Shown one piece after another: positions 23,732 to 32,503 of a stretch of DNA of 64,000 nucleotides. The stretch is from Rouxiella chamberiensis (lineage in GTDB: Bacteria > Pseudomonadota > Gammaproteobacteria > Enterobacterales > Enterobacteriaceae): assembly GCF_026967475.1 (NCBI RefSeq), contig NZ_CP114058.1:1-64000 (forward strand). The letters are read 5' to 3'. The position numbers and the translations under genes are program-made. The notes beneath the pieces were generated by a model. The model was not told where the DNA came from and made no database searches. It saw nothing but the letters and a program-made list of their open reading frames with translations. The stretch's first letter is position 1; each line of letters starts with the position of its first letter.

Positions 23732-24572
23732 ATGAAACAGATCGATGAACGGCTGCGCGGCTATTACGCCGACCTGACGCCGCAGGAACCAGCGGGTGGC
23801 AGACTTTATCTTCGACCATATCGACGACCTGATGAGCTATAACAGCGCAGAGCTGGCGCGGCTCAGCGGCGTATCGAAAGCCACTGTCAGCCGTCTGTTC
23901 AAGCGTCTGGGATATCCCAGCTATCGCGACATGCGCGACGAGGTGCGAACGCTGCGCCAGAGCGGTATGCCGCTGACCGACAGCCGTGACGCCGTGCAGG
24001 GCAACACGTTGCTTTCGCGTCATTACAAGCAGGAAATGGCCAACCTGACGCAATGGATAAACCAGATCGACGGCAATGTCTTTACCGCCGTCATTACCGC
24101 GTTAAGTCAGGCCCGCCAAGTGCGTCTACTGGGGTTGCGCAACAGTTATCCGGTCGCGCTACACCTGCGCCAGCAGCTGTTGCAGGTACGTAATCTAGTG
24201 TCGATGATGCCGCAACCGGGCCAGACGCTGGCCGAAGAGCTGGTGGATTTGACGCCGCAGGATGTCGTGGTATTTATCGCCTTCCGCCGCCGACCGCGCA
24301 CTGCACGCGCCATTCTGACCCAGTTGCAGCAGATGAACGTGCCGGTGCTGCTGATTTGCGAACCCCAGGCCCAGTCGCTTATTCCGCTGGCGCGCTGGCA
24401 TCTCGCCGCGTCGCTCGACAGCGTGTCGGCCTTCGACTCCTATTCCGCCGCCATGAGTCTCGCCAATCTGCTGAGCAATGCCTTGCTGCATGAAATGCTG
24501 GCCTCGGGGCGTCAGCGTATTCACCAGATAACCGAGCTGTATACCGATCTCGACGAGCTGGAACAGCGCTGA
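23732..24572 (+). CDS. RpiR-family (MurR/SIS) regulator (frameshifted)
   Basis: A regulator of about 279 residues with an N-terminal RpiR helix-turn-helix (SYNSAELARLSGVSKATVSRLFKRLGYPSYRDMRDEVR-like, here NSAELARLSGVSKATVSRLF) and a SIS sugar-isomerase domain (VRLLGLRNSYPVALHLRQQL). One extra C at about 23787 breaks the frame after residue 18 (repaired LTPQEQRVADF). It is divergent from hpxW and upstream of the ABC-hpxJK operon, so local control of ureide genes is likely. SIS domains here may bind a small ureide instead of a sugar phosphate. Confidence 0.82.
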
Positions 24573-24585
24573 GTCAAGCGTTTTA

Positions 24586-24621
24586 GGCCCCGAATTGGTG
24601 CTTGTGCACAATAAAAGTGCA
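24586..24621 (+). promoter_or_regulatory. two tandem NtrC-like enhancer sites
   Basis: TGCAC-N7-GTGCA at 24605-24621 matches the NtrC palindrome exactly in its outer half-sites. A weaker site sharing GC-CC and TTGGTGC with the consensus lies at 24586-24602. Both sit about 135-170 bases upstream of the sigma-54 element at 24753-24768, a normal enhancer distance. Confidence 0.68.
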
Positions 24622-24752
24622 CGCCCTTTTTCCTGAATTCCTCCCTTTGCCCCGTCGTCGGGCGAAAATTTCCGGCTGAAGATCCGTCCTTTTCGTCTCT
24701 AAGCCCTGATGAATATTGAGATTGTCGCTTATCCCTCGTCATTTTCATTTTT

Positions 24753-24768
24753 TGGCACATTAGTTGCA
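24753..24768 (+). promoter_or_regulatory. sigma-54 (-24/-12) promoter of the ABC-hpxJK-uraDH operon
   Basis: TGGCACATTAGTTGCA is a perfect match to TGGCAC-N5-TTGCW. It lies 57 bases before the binding-protein ATG and implies RpoN-dependent, nitrogen-responsive transcription. Confidence 0.85.
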
Positions 24769-24824
24769 GAATGCTTGGCATAAGAATCTATCGTTTCATA
24801 AACTATTCATCCGGGGAGTCGCAA

Positions 24825-25616
24825 ATGAAAATGAACAAACGGTTAGTGGCGTGGGTTGGTGCAGCTATGTTGATGATTCAGGCACCGCTGGCGCTGGCCG
24901 ATCAGTTAACGGATATCCAGCAGCGCGGCGTGCTGCGCGTGGCTATTCCTCAAGACTTCCCGCCGTTTGGGTCCATCGGGACCGATATGCAGCCACAGGG
25001 TTATGACATCGACATGGCGCAGTATCTGGCGACCAAGATGAAACTTAAGTTGCAGCTGGTGCCCGTTTCCAGCGCCAACCGCGTGCCTTATCTGCAAACC
25101 GACAAAGTGGATCTGGTTATCTCAAGTCTGGGTAAAAATCCGGAACGCGAGAAAGTGATCGATTTCAGCAAGGCCTACGCGCCGTTCTTCCTTGGCGTGT
25201 TTGGCGCGAAAGGCGATGCACTGGCCGATGTGAAGCAGCTTTCCGGTAAATCCATCGGCGTAACGCGCGGGGCCGTCGAAGATCTGGTGCTGACCGATAT
25301 CGCGCCGAAAGACGCCAAAATCGAACGTTACGAAGATAACAACACCACGCTTTCTGCCTATCTGTCCGGTCAGGTGCAGTTCATTGCCACGGGCAATCTG
25401 GTTGTGGCGGCCATCGCACGCGCCAACCCGCAGAAAGCGCCGGAGTCGAAAGTCTTGCTGAAAGATTCGCCGTGCTTTATCGGCATGCGCAAAGACGAGC
25501 CTGCGCTAAAAGCCAGGGTGGATGCGTTGATTGACGAAGCGCTGAAAGACAAAACGCTGAATGGTCTGTCCGAAAAATGGATGAAAGCCCCTCTGCCAGC
25601 CAATCTGGGTGCTTGA
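24825..25616 (+). CDS. ABC transporter periplasmic binding protein, polar amino acid type
   Basis: A 263-residue solute-binding protein with a signal peptide (MKMNKRLVAWVGAAMLMIQ...ALA, cleaved before about residue 26). The type II periplasmic-binding fold is visible: GVLRVAIPQDFPPFGSI, GYDIDMAQYLA, VSSANRVPYLQTDKVDLVI and SSLGKNPEREKVIDFS. This is the His/Glu/cystine family. First gene of the sigma-54 operon; since it is co-transcribed with ureide catabolism, a ureide or an amino acid nitrogen source is a likely ligand. The ATG at 24825 follows GGGGAG. Confidence 0.88.
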   Translation: MKMNKRLVAWVGAAMLMIQAPLALADQLTDIQQRGVLRVAIPQDFPPFGSIGTDMQPQGYDIDMAQYLATKMKLKLQLVPVSSANRVPYLQTDKVDLVISSLGKNPEREKVIDFSKAYAPFFLGVFGAKGDALADVKQLSGKSIGVTRGAVEDLVLTDIAPKDAKIERYEDNNTTLSAYLSGQVQFIATGNLVVAAIARANPQKAPESKVLLKDSPCFIGMRKDEPALKARVDALIDEALKDKTLNGLSEKWMKAPLPANLGA

Positions 25617-25656
25617 CGGGTCATGAGTCAATACGCGTGCGCAACGGAGGATTTTA

Positions 25657-26322
25657 ATGACGTATCAGCTTAATTTCGCTGCCCTTTGGCCCTATTTGCC
25701 GCAGCTTCTTGCCGGCCTGTGGACCACCATCGAGCTGACTTTCATGGCCACGATTGGCGGTATTGCCCTCGGCATCTGCGGGGCTGCCATTCGCAGCGGA
25801 AAACGCGTGGTGTTGCGCCGCGTGTGGGGCGTGTATGTCGAAGTCATTCGCAATACGCCGTTTGTCGTACAGCTGTTCTTTATCGTTTTCGGCCTGCCGT
25901 CGCTGGGACTGAAACTCACCGCCGGTGAGGCCGCGCTGCTGGCGATGCTGATTAACCTCGGCGCGTACAGTACCGAAATCATCCGTGCCGGCATTCAGTC
26001 CACGCCAAAAGGGCAGTGGGAAGCCGGGCGTGTGTTGGGGCTCACCCGCAGCCAGACGTTTTTGCGGGTGATTCTGCCGCCGTCGCTAAAGCGCATTTAT
26101 CCGGCGCTGGTGAGCCAATGCATTATTGTCATGCTGGGGTCGTCGGTAGTGTCTCAGGTTTCCTATCAGGAACTGACTTTTGTCGGCAGCCTGATCCAGT
26201 CGCGGACTTTCCTGAGCTTTGAGACCTATCTGATCTGTACGCTGTTTTATCTGGCGCTATCGATAGTCATGCGCCAGCTGTTGCTGCTGGCCGGTCGCCG
26301 CTTCTTTGGGAGTTACAGCTAA
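25657..26322 (+). CDS. ABC transporter permease, polar amino acid type (subunit 1)
   Basis: A 221-residue HisM/GlnP-family inner-membrane permease with about five helices. The EAA loop is present as TEIIRAGIQSTPKGQWEAGRVLGLTRSQTFLRVILPPSLKRIYPAL (about residues 107-152), the contact to the ATPase. It partners the following permease; their TAATG overlap indicates translational coupling. Confidence 0.9.
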   Translation: MTYQLNFAALWPYLPQLLAGLWTTIELTFMATIGGIALGICGAAIRSGKRVVLRRVWGVYVEVIRNTPFVVQLFFIVFGLPSLGLKLTAGEAALLAMLINLGAYSTEIIRAGIQSTPKGQWEAGRVLGLTRSQTFLRVILPPSLKRIYPALVSQCIIVMLGSSVVSQVSYQELTFVGSLIQSRTFLSFETYLICTLFYLALSIVMRQLLLLAGRRFFGSYS

Positions 26323-26975
26323 TGATGACCTTCACCGACTGGGACATCCTGCGCAACCTGTTGCTGGCCGCCCGCTGGACAATTTTACTGTCGCTGGTGG
26401 CCTTTATCGGCGGAACGCTGATTACGCTGCCGCTGATGTTGATGCGCCTGACCCGCCGCCGCTGGCTGGTCAATATCGTGCGCGTCTATGTTGAAATCTT
26501 TCAGGGCACGCCGCTGCTGATGCAGCTGTTTCTGGCCTTTTTCGGCCTCGGCCTGTTCGGCATCAACGTAAGCCCGTGGACCGCCGCCGCCTTTGCGCTA
26601 ACGTTTTATTCCAGCGCCTATCTGGTCGATATCTGGTCCGGCAGCATCGATGCCCTGCCTAAAGGGCAGTGGGAGGCCTGCCGCTGTCTCGGACTCAGTT
26701 TCGGCCAGACGCTGTGGCGCGTGATTGCTCCGCAGGCGCTGCGCATCGCCATCGCGCCGACGGTAGGTTTTCTGGTTCAGGTTATCAAGGGCACCGCGCT
26801 GGCCTCGATTATCGGCTTCGTCGAGCTGACCAAGGCGGGCACCATGCTCAACAACGTCACCTACGAACCGTTTAAAGTCTTTGGATTAGTCGCCTGCGGC
26901 TACTTCCTGATGTGTTATCCACTCTCCCTTTACAGCCATTATCTAGAAAGAACGTTGCTTGGAGATAAAAAGTAA
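26322..26975 (+). CDS. ABC transporter permease, polar amino acid type (subunit 2)
   Basis: A 217-residue HisQ/HisM-family permease. VYVEIFQGTPLLMQLFL is the family N-terminal motif, and the EAA loop is VDIWSGSIDALPKGQWEACRCLGLSFGQTLWRVIAPQALRIAIAP. It should form a heterodimeric channel with the preceding permease. Its stop overlaps the ATPase start by one base. Confidence 0.9.
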   Translation: MMTFTDWDILRNLLLAARWTILLSLVAFIGGTLITLPLMLMRLTRRRWLVNIVRVYVEIFQGTPLLMQLFLAFFGLGLFGINVSPWTAAAFALTFYSSAYLVDIWSGSIDALPKGQWEACRCLGLSFGQTLWRVIAPQALRIAIAPTVGFLVQVIKGTALASIIGFVELTKAGTMLNNVTYEPFKVFGLVACGYFLMCYPLSLYSHYLERTLLGDKK

Positions 26976-27726
26976 TGCCGCTTATCACGATTAATCAGGT
27001 TCAAAAATATTATGGTCAGAACCATGTACTGAAAGGCGTGGATCTCGATATCGAGGGGGCGAGGTTATCTGCATCATCGGCCGCAGCGGCTCCGGTAAAA
27101 GCACTCTGCTGCGCTGCATGAACGGCCTTGAAGCCTATCAGGAAGGCAGCATCAAACTCGGCGGCATGACCATCACCAGCCGCGACCAGCAGGCGCGCGA
27201 AATCAGCCGCTCGGTCGGCATGGTGTTTCAGAACTTCAACCTCTTCCCGCACATGACCGCGCTGGAAAACGTCATGCTTGCGCCACGTCGCGTACTGGGT
27301 AAAAGCGCCGCCGAATGCCGTGAACTGGCGATTCAGATGCTGACCAAAGTCGGGCTGGCGGACCGGGTCGACTACTATCCCGCGAATCTTTCCGGCGGAC
27401 AGCAGCAGCGCGTTGCCATTGCCCGCGCGCTGGCGATGAACCCGAAGGTGCTGCTGTGCGACGAAATTACCTCCGCGCTCGACCCCGAGCTGGTCGGAGA
27501 AGTGTTGAAAGTATTGGAGCAACTGGCGGCCGAAGGCATGACGCTGGTGCTGGTAACACATGAAATGAACTTCGCCCGCGAAGTCGGTGACCGCGTGGTG
27601 TTTATGCATCAGGGCACCGTCTGGGAGCAGGGCGAAAGCCGCGCGCTGTTTGCCCAGCCGCAAACGCCGGAATTCAAACAGTTCATCGCCTCGGTACGCG
27701 GTCTGAACGACGTTGCAAATATTTGA
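26975..27726 (+). CDS. ABC transporter ATP-binding protein, polar amino acid type (frameshifted)
   Basis: A GlnQ/HisP-family ATPase of 250 residues after repair. Walker [11 protein letters not shown]-loop [13 protein letters not shown], signature [15 protein letters not shown], Walker [15 protein letters not shown] and the switch His in [11 protein letters not shown] are all intact. One G is missing from a G run at about 27054-27058, splitting the first 30 residues from the Walker A part. It completes the importer and is followed after 17 bases by hpxJ. Confidence 0.9.
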
Positions 27727-27743
27727 TTAAAAGGATAATTATC

Positions 27744-28997
27744 ATGGACATCTCGAAATTGGGTCAAATCAATCCGCCTAACCGTCTGCTGATGGGGCCG
27801 GGGCCTATCAATGCCGATCCTCGCGTGCTGCGGGCGATGTCGAGCCAGTTGCTGGGTCAGTATGATCCGGCGATGACCCACTACATGAATGAAGTGATGG
27901 CGCTGTATCGCGGCATCTACAAGACTGACAACACGTGGACGTTTCTGGTCGACGGCACCTCGCGCGCCGGTATCGAAGCCGTGCTGCTGTCCGGGATCCG
28001 TCCGGGCGACAAAGTGCTGGTGCCGGTATTTGGCCGCTTCGGTCACCTTTTGTGCGAGATTGCCCGCCGCTGTCGCGCCGAAGTCCACACCATCGAAGTG
28101 CCGTGGGGCGAAGTGTTTGATCCACAGCAAATCGAAGACGCCATCAAGTCGGTGAAACCGCGCTGGCTGCTGACCGTACAGGGCGACACCTCGACGACCA
28201 TGCTGCAACCCCTCGATAAACTGGGCGAGATCTGTCGTCGATATGGCGTGCTGTTTTACAGCGATGCCACTGCGTCTATCGCCGGTAATGCGCTGGAAAC
28301 CGATGCGTGGGGGCTGGATGCCGTCTCCGCCGGACTGCAAAAATGTCTCGGCGGCCCGTCAGGCAGTTCGCCGGTGACCATCAGCCCGAAATTCGAAGAG
28401 CAGATCCGCCGCCGCAAGTGTGTCGAAGAGGGGATCCGCACCGAGGCGCACGCCGACGGCGACGAAGAGATGATCTACTCCAACTATTTCGATCTCGGCA
28501 TGATCATGGATTATTGGGGGCCGGAGCGTCTGAACCACCATACCGAGGCCACCAGCATGCTGTTCGGCGCACGGGAATGCGCACGCGTAATCCTCGAAGA
28601 AGGGCTGGATAACACCATCGCCCGCCACAAGCTGCACGGCGGCGCGTTGCTGGCCGGTATTCAGGGCATGGGGCTTGAAGTCTTTGGTGACCTGAACCAC
28701 CGCATGAATAACGTGCTGGGCGTAGTGATTCCGCAGGGCGTGCACGGCGAGCAGGTTCGCTCCACAATGCTCAACGATTTCGGCATCGAAATCGGCACCT
28801 CTTTCGGCCCGCTGAGCGGCAAAATCTGGCGTATCGGCACCATGGGTTACAACGCGCGTAAAGACTGCGTGATGCAAACGCTGGTGGCGCTGGAAGCCGT
28901 GCTCAACCGTCTGGGCTTTGCCTCGAAATACGGCGCAGGCTCGCAGGCGGCGTGGGACCACTATGCCGCCGTCAATCCTGTGGCAGGAGGTCAGTAA
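27744..28997 (+). CDS. hpxJ: (S)-ureidoglycine-glyoxylate aminotransferase
   Basis: A 417-residue PLP enzyme of aminotransferase class V, matching HpxJ/PucG. It transfers the amino group of ureidoglycine to an oxo acid such as glyoxylate, giving oxalurate and glycine. LLMGPGPINADPRVLRAMSSQLLGQYDPAMTHYMNEVM is the family N terminus, DATASIAGNALETDAWGLD carries the cofactor Asp and AGLQKCLGGPSGSSPV the Schiff-base Lys (about residue 200). The start at 27744 follows AAGGATAATT. It overlaps hpxK by one base. Confidence 0.93.
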   Translation: MDISKLGQINPPNRLLMGPGPINADPRVLRAMSSQLLGQYDPAMTHYMNEVMALYRGIYKTDNTWTFLVDGTSRAGIEAVLLSGIRPGDKVLVPVFGRFGHLLCEIARRCRAEVHTIEVPWGEVFDPQQIEDAIKSVKPRWLLTVQGDTSTTMLQPLDKLGEICRRYGVLFYSDATASIAGNALETDAWGLDAVSAGLQKCLGGPSGSSPVTISPKFEEQIRRRKCVEEGIRTEAHADGDEEMIYSNYFDLGMIMDYWGPERLNHHTEATSMLFGARECARVILEEGLDNTIARHKLHGGALLAGIQGMGLEVFGDLNHRMNNVLGVVIPQGVHGEQVRSTMLNDFGIEIGTSFGPLSGKIWRIGTMGYNARKDCVMQTLVALEAVLNRLGFASKYGAGSQAAWDHYAAVNPVAGGQ

Positions 28998-30259
28998 TGA
29001 TGGCCGCCCTCCCGTTGAGTACCGAGGCAGAGCAGGCCGCGCTCAGAGTGATGGCGCGCTGCGATACGCTGGCCGAACTGAGTGAAACGCCGGGTCAGCT
29101 GACGCGGGTGTATCTCTCCGCGCAGCACATTCAGGCCAACCGCGTGGTGGGCGAATGGATGGCGGCCGCAGGTATGACGACCTGGCAAGACAGCGTCGGC
29201 AATATCTGTGGACGCTATGAAGGACTGGATCCGCAGGCGCCCGCGCTGCTGCTCGGCTCGCATCTCGACAGCGTGCGCAACGCCGGGCGCTATGACGGCC
29301 CGTTGGGGGTGCTGACGGCTATCGAAGTGGTCACCCATCTGCACGAGCACGGCATTCGTCTGCCGATGGCGGTGGAAATTGTCGGTTTCGCCGACGAAGA
29401 GGGCACCCGTTTTGGCATCACGCTGCTCGGCAGCCGTGGACTGACCGGCACCTGGCCGCAGGACTGGCTCCAGCGCACCGATGCACAGGGCATCAGCGTT
29501 GCCGAAGCGATGCTGAGTCTCGGACTCAATCCGGTCGACATCATCAACGCGCAGCGCGAAATCACGGATTTCTGTGCTTATCTCGAGCTGCATATCGAGC
29601 AGGGGCCTTGCCTGCAGGCCGCGGATCTTCCGCTTGGCGTCGTTACCGCCATCAACGGCGCGCGCCGCCTCAACTGTGGTTTTATCGGCCATGCGGGTCA
29701 TGCCGGTACGGTGCCGATGGGGCATCGTCAGGACGCGCTGGCCGCTGCCGCAGAATGGATGGTCGCGATTGAAACCCTCACCACCTCGCGCGCAAACAAT
29801 CTGGTGGCGACGGTAGGACATCTCGACACTCTGCCCGGCGCAGTCAACGTCATTCCGGGTGAAGTGAAATTAACGCTCGATGTTCGCGGTCCTGAAGATG
29901 GCGCGCTCGCCGAGTTGCTGACAAGCCTGCTGGACACGGCGCAGCAGATAGCGGCCCGTCGTGGATTAACCTTCTCGGCCGAACAGTTCTACGGCATTTC
30001 GGCCACCGCCTGCGACTCGCAGTTGCAGCAAAGACTGGCGCAGAGTGTGGAAGGCTTGCAGGGCGAGGCAATGCTGCTGCCGAGCGGTGCAGGACATGAC
30101 GCCATCGCGATTGCCGAGCGCTGGCCGGTCGGCATGCTGTTTGTTCGCTGCAAGGACGGCATCAGCCATCATCCCGACGAATCCGTGACTGTCGACGATG
30201 TCGCTTACGCAACGCAGGCTTATCTCGATACGGTGCTGAGCTTTCGCCACGCCGTATGA
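28997..30259 (+). CDS. hpxK: allantoate amidohydrolase (M20 family)
   Basis: A 420-residue binuclear-metal M20 amidase that turns allantoate into ureidoglycine, CO2 and ammonia. Metal ligands are visible in LLGSHLDSVRNAGRYDGPLGVL (His, Asp), GFADEEGTRFG (Glu-Glu) and LELHIEQGP (His); the dimerisation-domain signature GHAGTVPMGHRQDAL and the C-terminal SGAGHDA and ISHHPDESV are intact. ATG at 28997 overlaps the hpxJ stop (TAATG), so the two consecutive steps are co-translated. Confidence 0.94.
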   Translation: MMAALPLSTEAEQAALRVMARCDTLAELSETPGQLTRVYLSAQHIQANRVVGEWMAAAGMTTWQDSVGNICGRYEGLDPQAPALLLGSHLDSVRNAGRYDGPLGVLTAIEVVTHLHEHGIRLPMAVEIVGFADEEGTRFGITLLGSRGLTGTWPQDWLQRTDAQGISVAEAMLSLGLNPVDIINAQREITDFCAYLELHIEQGPCLQAADLPLGVVTAINGARRLNCGFIGHAGHAGTVPMGHRQDALAAAAEWMVAIETLTTSRANNLVATVGHLDTLPGAVNVIPGEVKLTLDVRGPEDGALAELLTSLLDTAQQIAARRGLTFSAEQFYGISATACDSQLQQRLAQSVEGLQGEAMLLPSGAGHDAIAIAERWPVGMLFVRCKDGISHHPDESVTVDDVAYATQAYLDTVLSFRHAV

Positions 30260-30275
30260 GTAAAGGGAGATAAAA

Positions 30276-30770
30276 ATGACACTCGAAGAGTTCAATGCGC
30301 TGTCCGAGCGCGAGGCGCGCGAAGTATTGACGCCGTGCGTCAATATCGCCGAATGGGTCGAGGCGTTAATTCATGCGCGGCCCTTTGCCTCGACCGAGGC
30401 CGCAGTCGCCGTGGCCACGCAGGCCAGCGAAAACTGGCAGCCCGAGGCCGTAAGCCGTGCCCTGGCGCAGCACCCGCGTATTGGTGAACGCGTGCAGGGC
30501 GATAGCAGGGAGGCGGCACTTTCCCGCGCCGAGCAGGCGACGCTCGGGCTGGGCGCACAGCAAACCGCCGACGCACTGCTGCAAGGCAATCAGCAGTATG
30601 AACAGCGTTTCGGCCGCGTCTTTCTGATCCGCGCCAAGGGCCGCACGCCCGACGAGATCCTGATGCATCTGCATCGTCGTCTGCAAAACAGCGACGCGCA
30701 GGAGTGGCGCGAAACCGCCGAACAACTTCAGCAGATTACGCTGCTGCGCTTTAGGGAGTTATTACGCTGA
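30276..30770 (+). CDS. uraD: 2-oxo-4-hydroxy-4-carboxy-5-ureidoimidazoline (OHCU) decarboxylase
   Basis: A 164-residue all-helical OHCU decarboxylase making S-allantoin. The catalytic His lies in AQHPRIGERV (about residue 67) and the substrate-binding Glu in the following segment; QQYEQRFGRVFLIRAKGRTPDEIL is the family signature. It corresponds to hpxQ in the Klebsiella hpxPQT order. The next gene starts one base before its stop ends. Confidence 0.92.
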   Translation: MTLEEFNALSEREAREVLTPCVNIAEWVEALIHARPFASTEAAVAVATQASENWQPEAVSRALAQHPRIGERVQGDSREAALSRAEQATLGLGAQQTADALLQGNQQYEQRFGRVFLIRAKGRTPDEILMHLHRRLQNSDAQEWRETAEQLQQITLLRFRELLR

Positions 30771-31105
30771 TGACCAAAATCACTACCCACATTCTGGATA
30801 CCTCACTCGGTAAACCTGCTGCACAGGTGCGTGTCTGGCTGGAAAAAATCGAGGACGGCCGGGCAACGAAAATCGGTGAATCCGCAACCGACGAAGATGG
30901 TCGCGCGACCTCGCTGACGCCAGACGGCGTGTCGGCCGGCAACTACCGGCTGTATGCCGATGTCGGCAACTACTTCGCCACCACGGCGCGGGAAACGCTC
31001 TATAACCTCGCGATCGTCGACGTCAATATTGCGGCCGATCAACCGCATTACCACTTGCCGATACTGCTTGGCCCTTATTCCTACTCAACCTATCGCGGTA
31101 GCTGA
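30770..31105 (+). CDS. uraH: 5-hydroxyisourate hydrolase (transthyretin-like)
   Basis: A 111-residue transthyretin-related enzyme hydrolysing 5-hydroxyisourate to OHCU. Catalytic residues are present: His in TTHILDTSLGKPA (about residue 7), Arg in EDGRATSL-type segment and His in QPHYHLPILLGPYSYSTYRGS, with the diagnostic C-terminal YRGS. No periplasmic signal is present. It corresponds to hpxT and directly precedes the purine permease. Confidence 0.95.
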   Translation: MTKITTHILDTSLGKPAAQVRVWLEKIEDGRATKIGESATDEDGRATSLTPDGVSAGNYRLYADVGNYFATTARETLYNLAIVDVNIAADQPHYHLPILLGPYSYSTYRGS

Positions 31106-31159
31106 ACTTATTGCGCTCATTGACCTTATCGCGGTAATCCACCGCCGGGAGTTGCTCAA

Positions 31160-32503
31160 ATGAATGACGTCACCACACCGACGGCCGCTTCGCCAGCCCC
31201 TGAAGACAGTCGTTTGCCGCTGGGAAAAACTTTTGCCTACGGCTTGCAGCATATTCTGACCATGTACGGCGGGATTATCGCGCCGCCGCTGATTATCGGC
31301 AGTGCTGCCGGGTTGGGCGCGGCACAGATTGGTATGCTCATCACCGCCGCGCTGTTTGTCAGCGGATTGGCAACGCTGCTGCAAACGCTGGGTGTACCGG
31401 GCTTTGGCGCACGCCTGCCGCTGGTGCAGGGCGTCTCATTCGCCGGTGTTGCCACGATGGTGACCCTGGTGACCGGCGGTGGCGGTCTGCCGGAAGTGTT
31501 TGGTGCCGTCATGGTCTCTTCATTGATTGGGTTGCTGATTGCGCCTTATTTTGCGCAGATTATTCGCTTCTTTCCGCCGGTTGTAACGGGCACGGTGGTG
31601 ACAGTCATCGGCCTGTCGCTGATGCCGGTCGCGGTGCGCTGGGCGATGGGCGGCAATGCCCACGCGCAAGACTGGGGCTCGACGGGCAATATCGGTCTGG
31701 CGGCGTTTACGCTTGCGATTATTCTGTTGCTCAACCGGTTTGGCAACAAGGCCATCGGTCGAATCTCCGTGCTGCTGGCGATGGTGCTTGCGACCGTGGC
31801 GGCCATCTTTCTCGGCAAAACACACTTTTCAACGCTGGGTCATGGCCCGATGCTGGCTATTCCGTCGCCGTTTGCCTTTGGATTGCCGACCTTCAATCTG
31901 GCTGCGATTCTGTCGATGCTGTTGATTGTGCTGGTTTTACTCACCGAAACCACAGCCGGATTGATGGCGATTGGGGAAATCGTCGGCTCGCCGGTAGATT
32001 CAAAACGCATCGCCAAAGGTCTGCGCGCCGATATGCTGAGCAGTGCGCTGTCGCCGGTGTTCAACTCCTTCCCGCAGAGTTCGTTTGCGCAGAACATCGG
32101 GCTGGTGGCGCTGACCGGCGTGAAAAGCCGTTTTGTGGTGGCGGCGGGAGGAGTGATTCTGGTGGCGCTGGGTCTGCTGCCCGGTCTGGGTACGATTGTC
32201 GCCTCTATTCCCGCGCCGGTGCTGGGCGGGGCGGGCGTCGTGCTGTTTGGATCGGTGGCGGCCAGCGGCATTCGCACGCTGTCGAAGGTGGATTACAAAG
32301 ACAACATGAATCTGGTGGTGGTGGCGACCTCAATCGCCTTCGGGATGATCCCTATCGTGATGCCAAGCTTCTATGATCAATTCCCGGGCTGGGTGCAAAC
32401 GCTGCTGCATTCAGGCATAAGCGCCGCCTGCCTGGCAGCACTCACATTGAACGCCTTGTTCAACCCATTAAGAAATGCGGATGCCTTAACCGCACACTCT
32501 TAG
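31160..32503 (+). CDS. NCS2 family purine permease (urate/xanthine type)
   Basis: A 447-residue, 14-helix NCS2 (NAT) permease. The QHILTMYGGIIAPPLIIG motif of helix 1 is the family hallmark, SFAGVATMVTLV follows, TETTAGLMAIGEIVG carries the substrate Glu, and FPQSSFAQNIGLVALTGVKSRFV is the NAT signature. Proximity to uraDH points to urate or xanthine uptake, comparable to Klebsiella hpxP. It is the last plus-strand gene of the ureide block, convergent with the PyrG-like gene. Confidence 0.9.
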   Translation: MNDVTTPTAASPAPEDSRLPLGKTFAYGLQHILTMYGGIIAPPLIIGSAAGLGAAQIGMLITAALFVSGLATLLQTLGVPGFGARLPLVQGVSFAGVATMVTLVTGGGGLPEVFGAVMVSSLIGLLIAPYFAQIIRFFPPVVTGTVVTVIGLSLMPVAVRWAMGGNAHAQDWGSTGNIGLAAFTLAIILLLNRFGNKAIGRISVLLAMVLATVAAIFLGKTHFSTLGHGPMLAIPSPFAFGLPTFNLAAILSMLLIVLVLLTETTAGLMAIGEIVGSPVDSKRIAKGLRADMLSSALSPVFNSFPQSSFAQNIGLVALTGVKSRFVVAAGGVILVALGLLPGLGTIVASIPAPVLGGAGVVLFGSVAASGIRTLSKVDYKDNMNLVVVATSIAFGMIPIVMPSFYDQFPGWVQTLLHSGISAACLAALTLNALFNPLRNADALTAHS

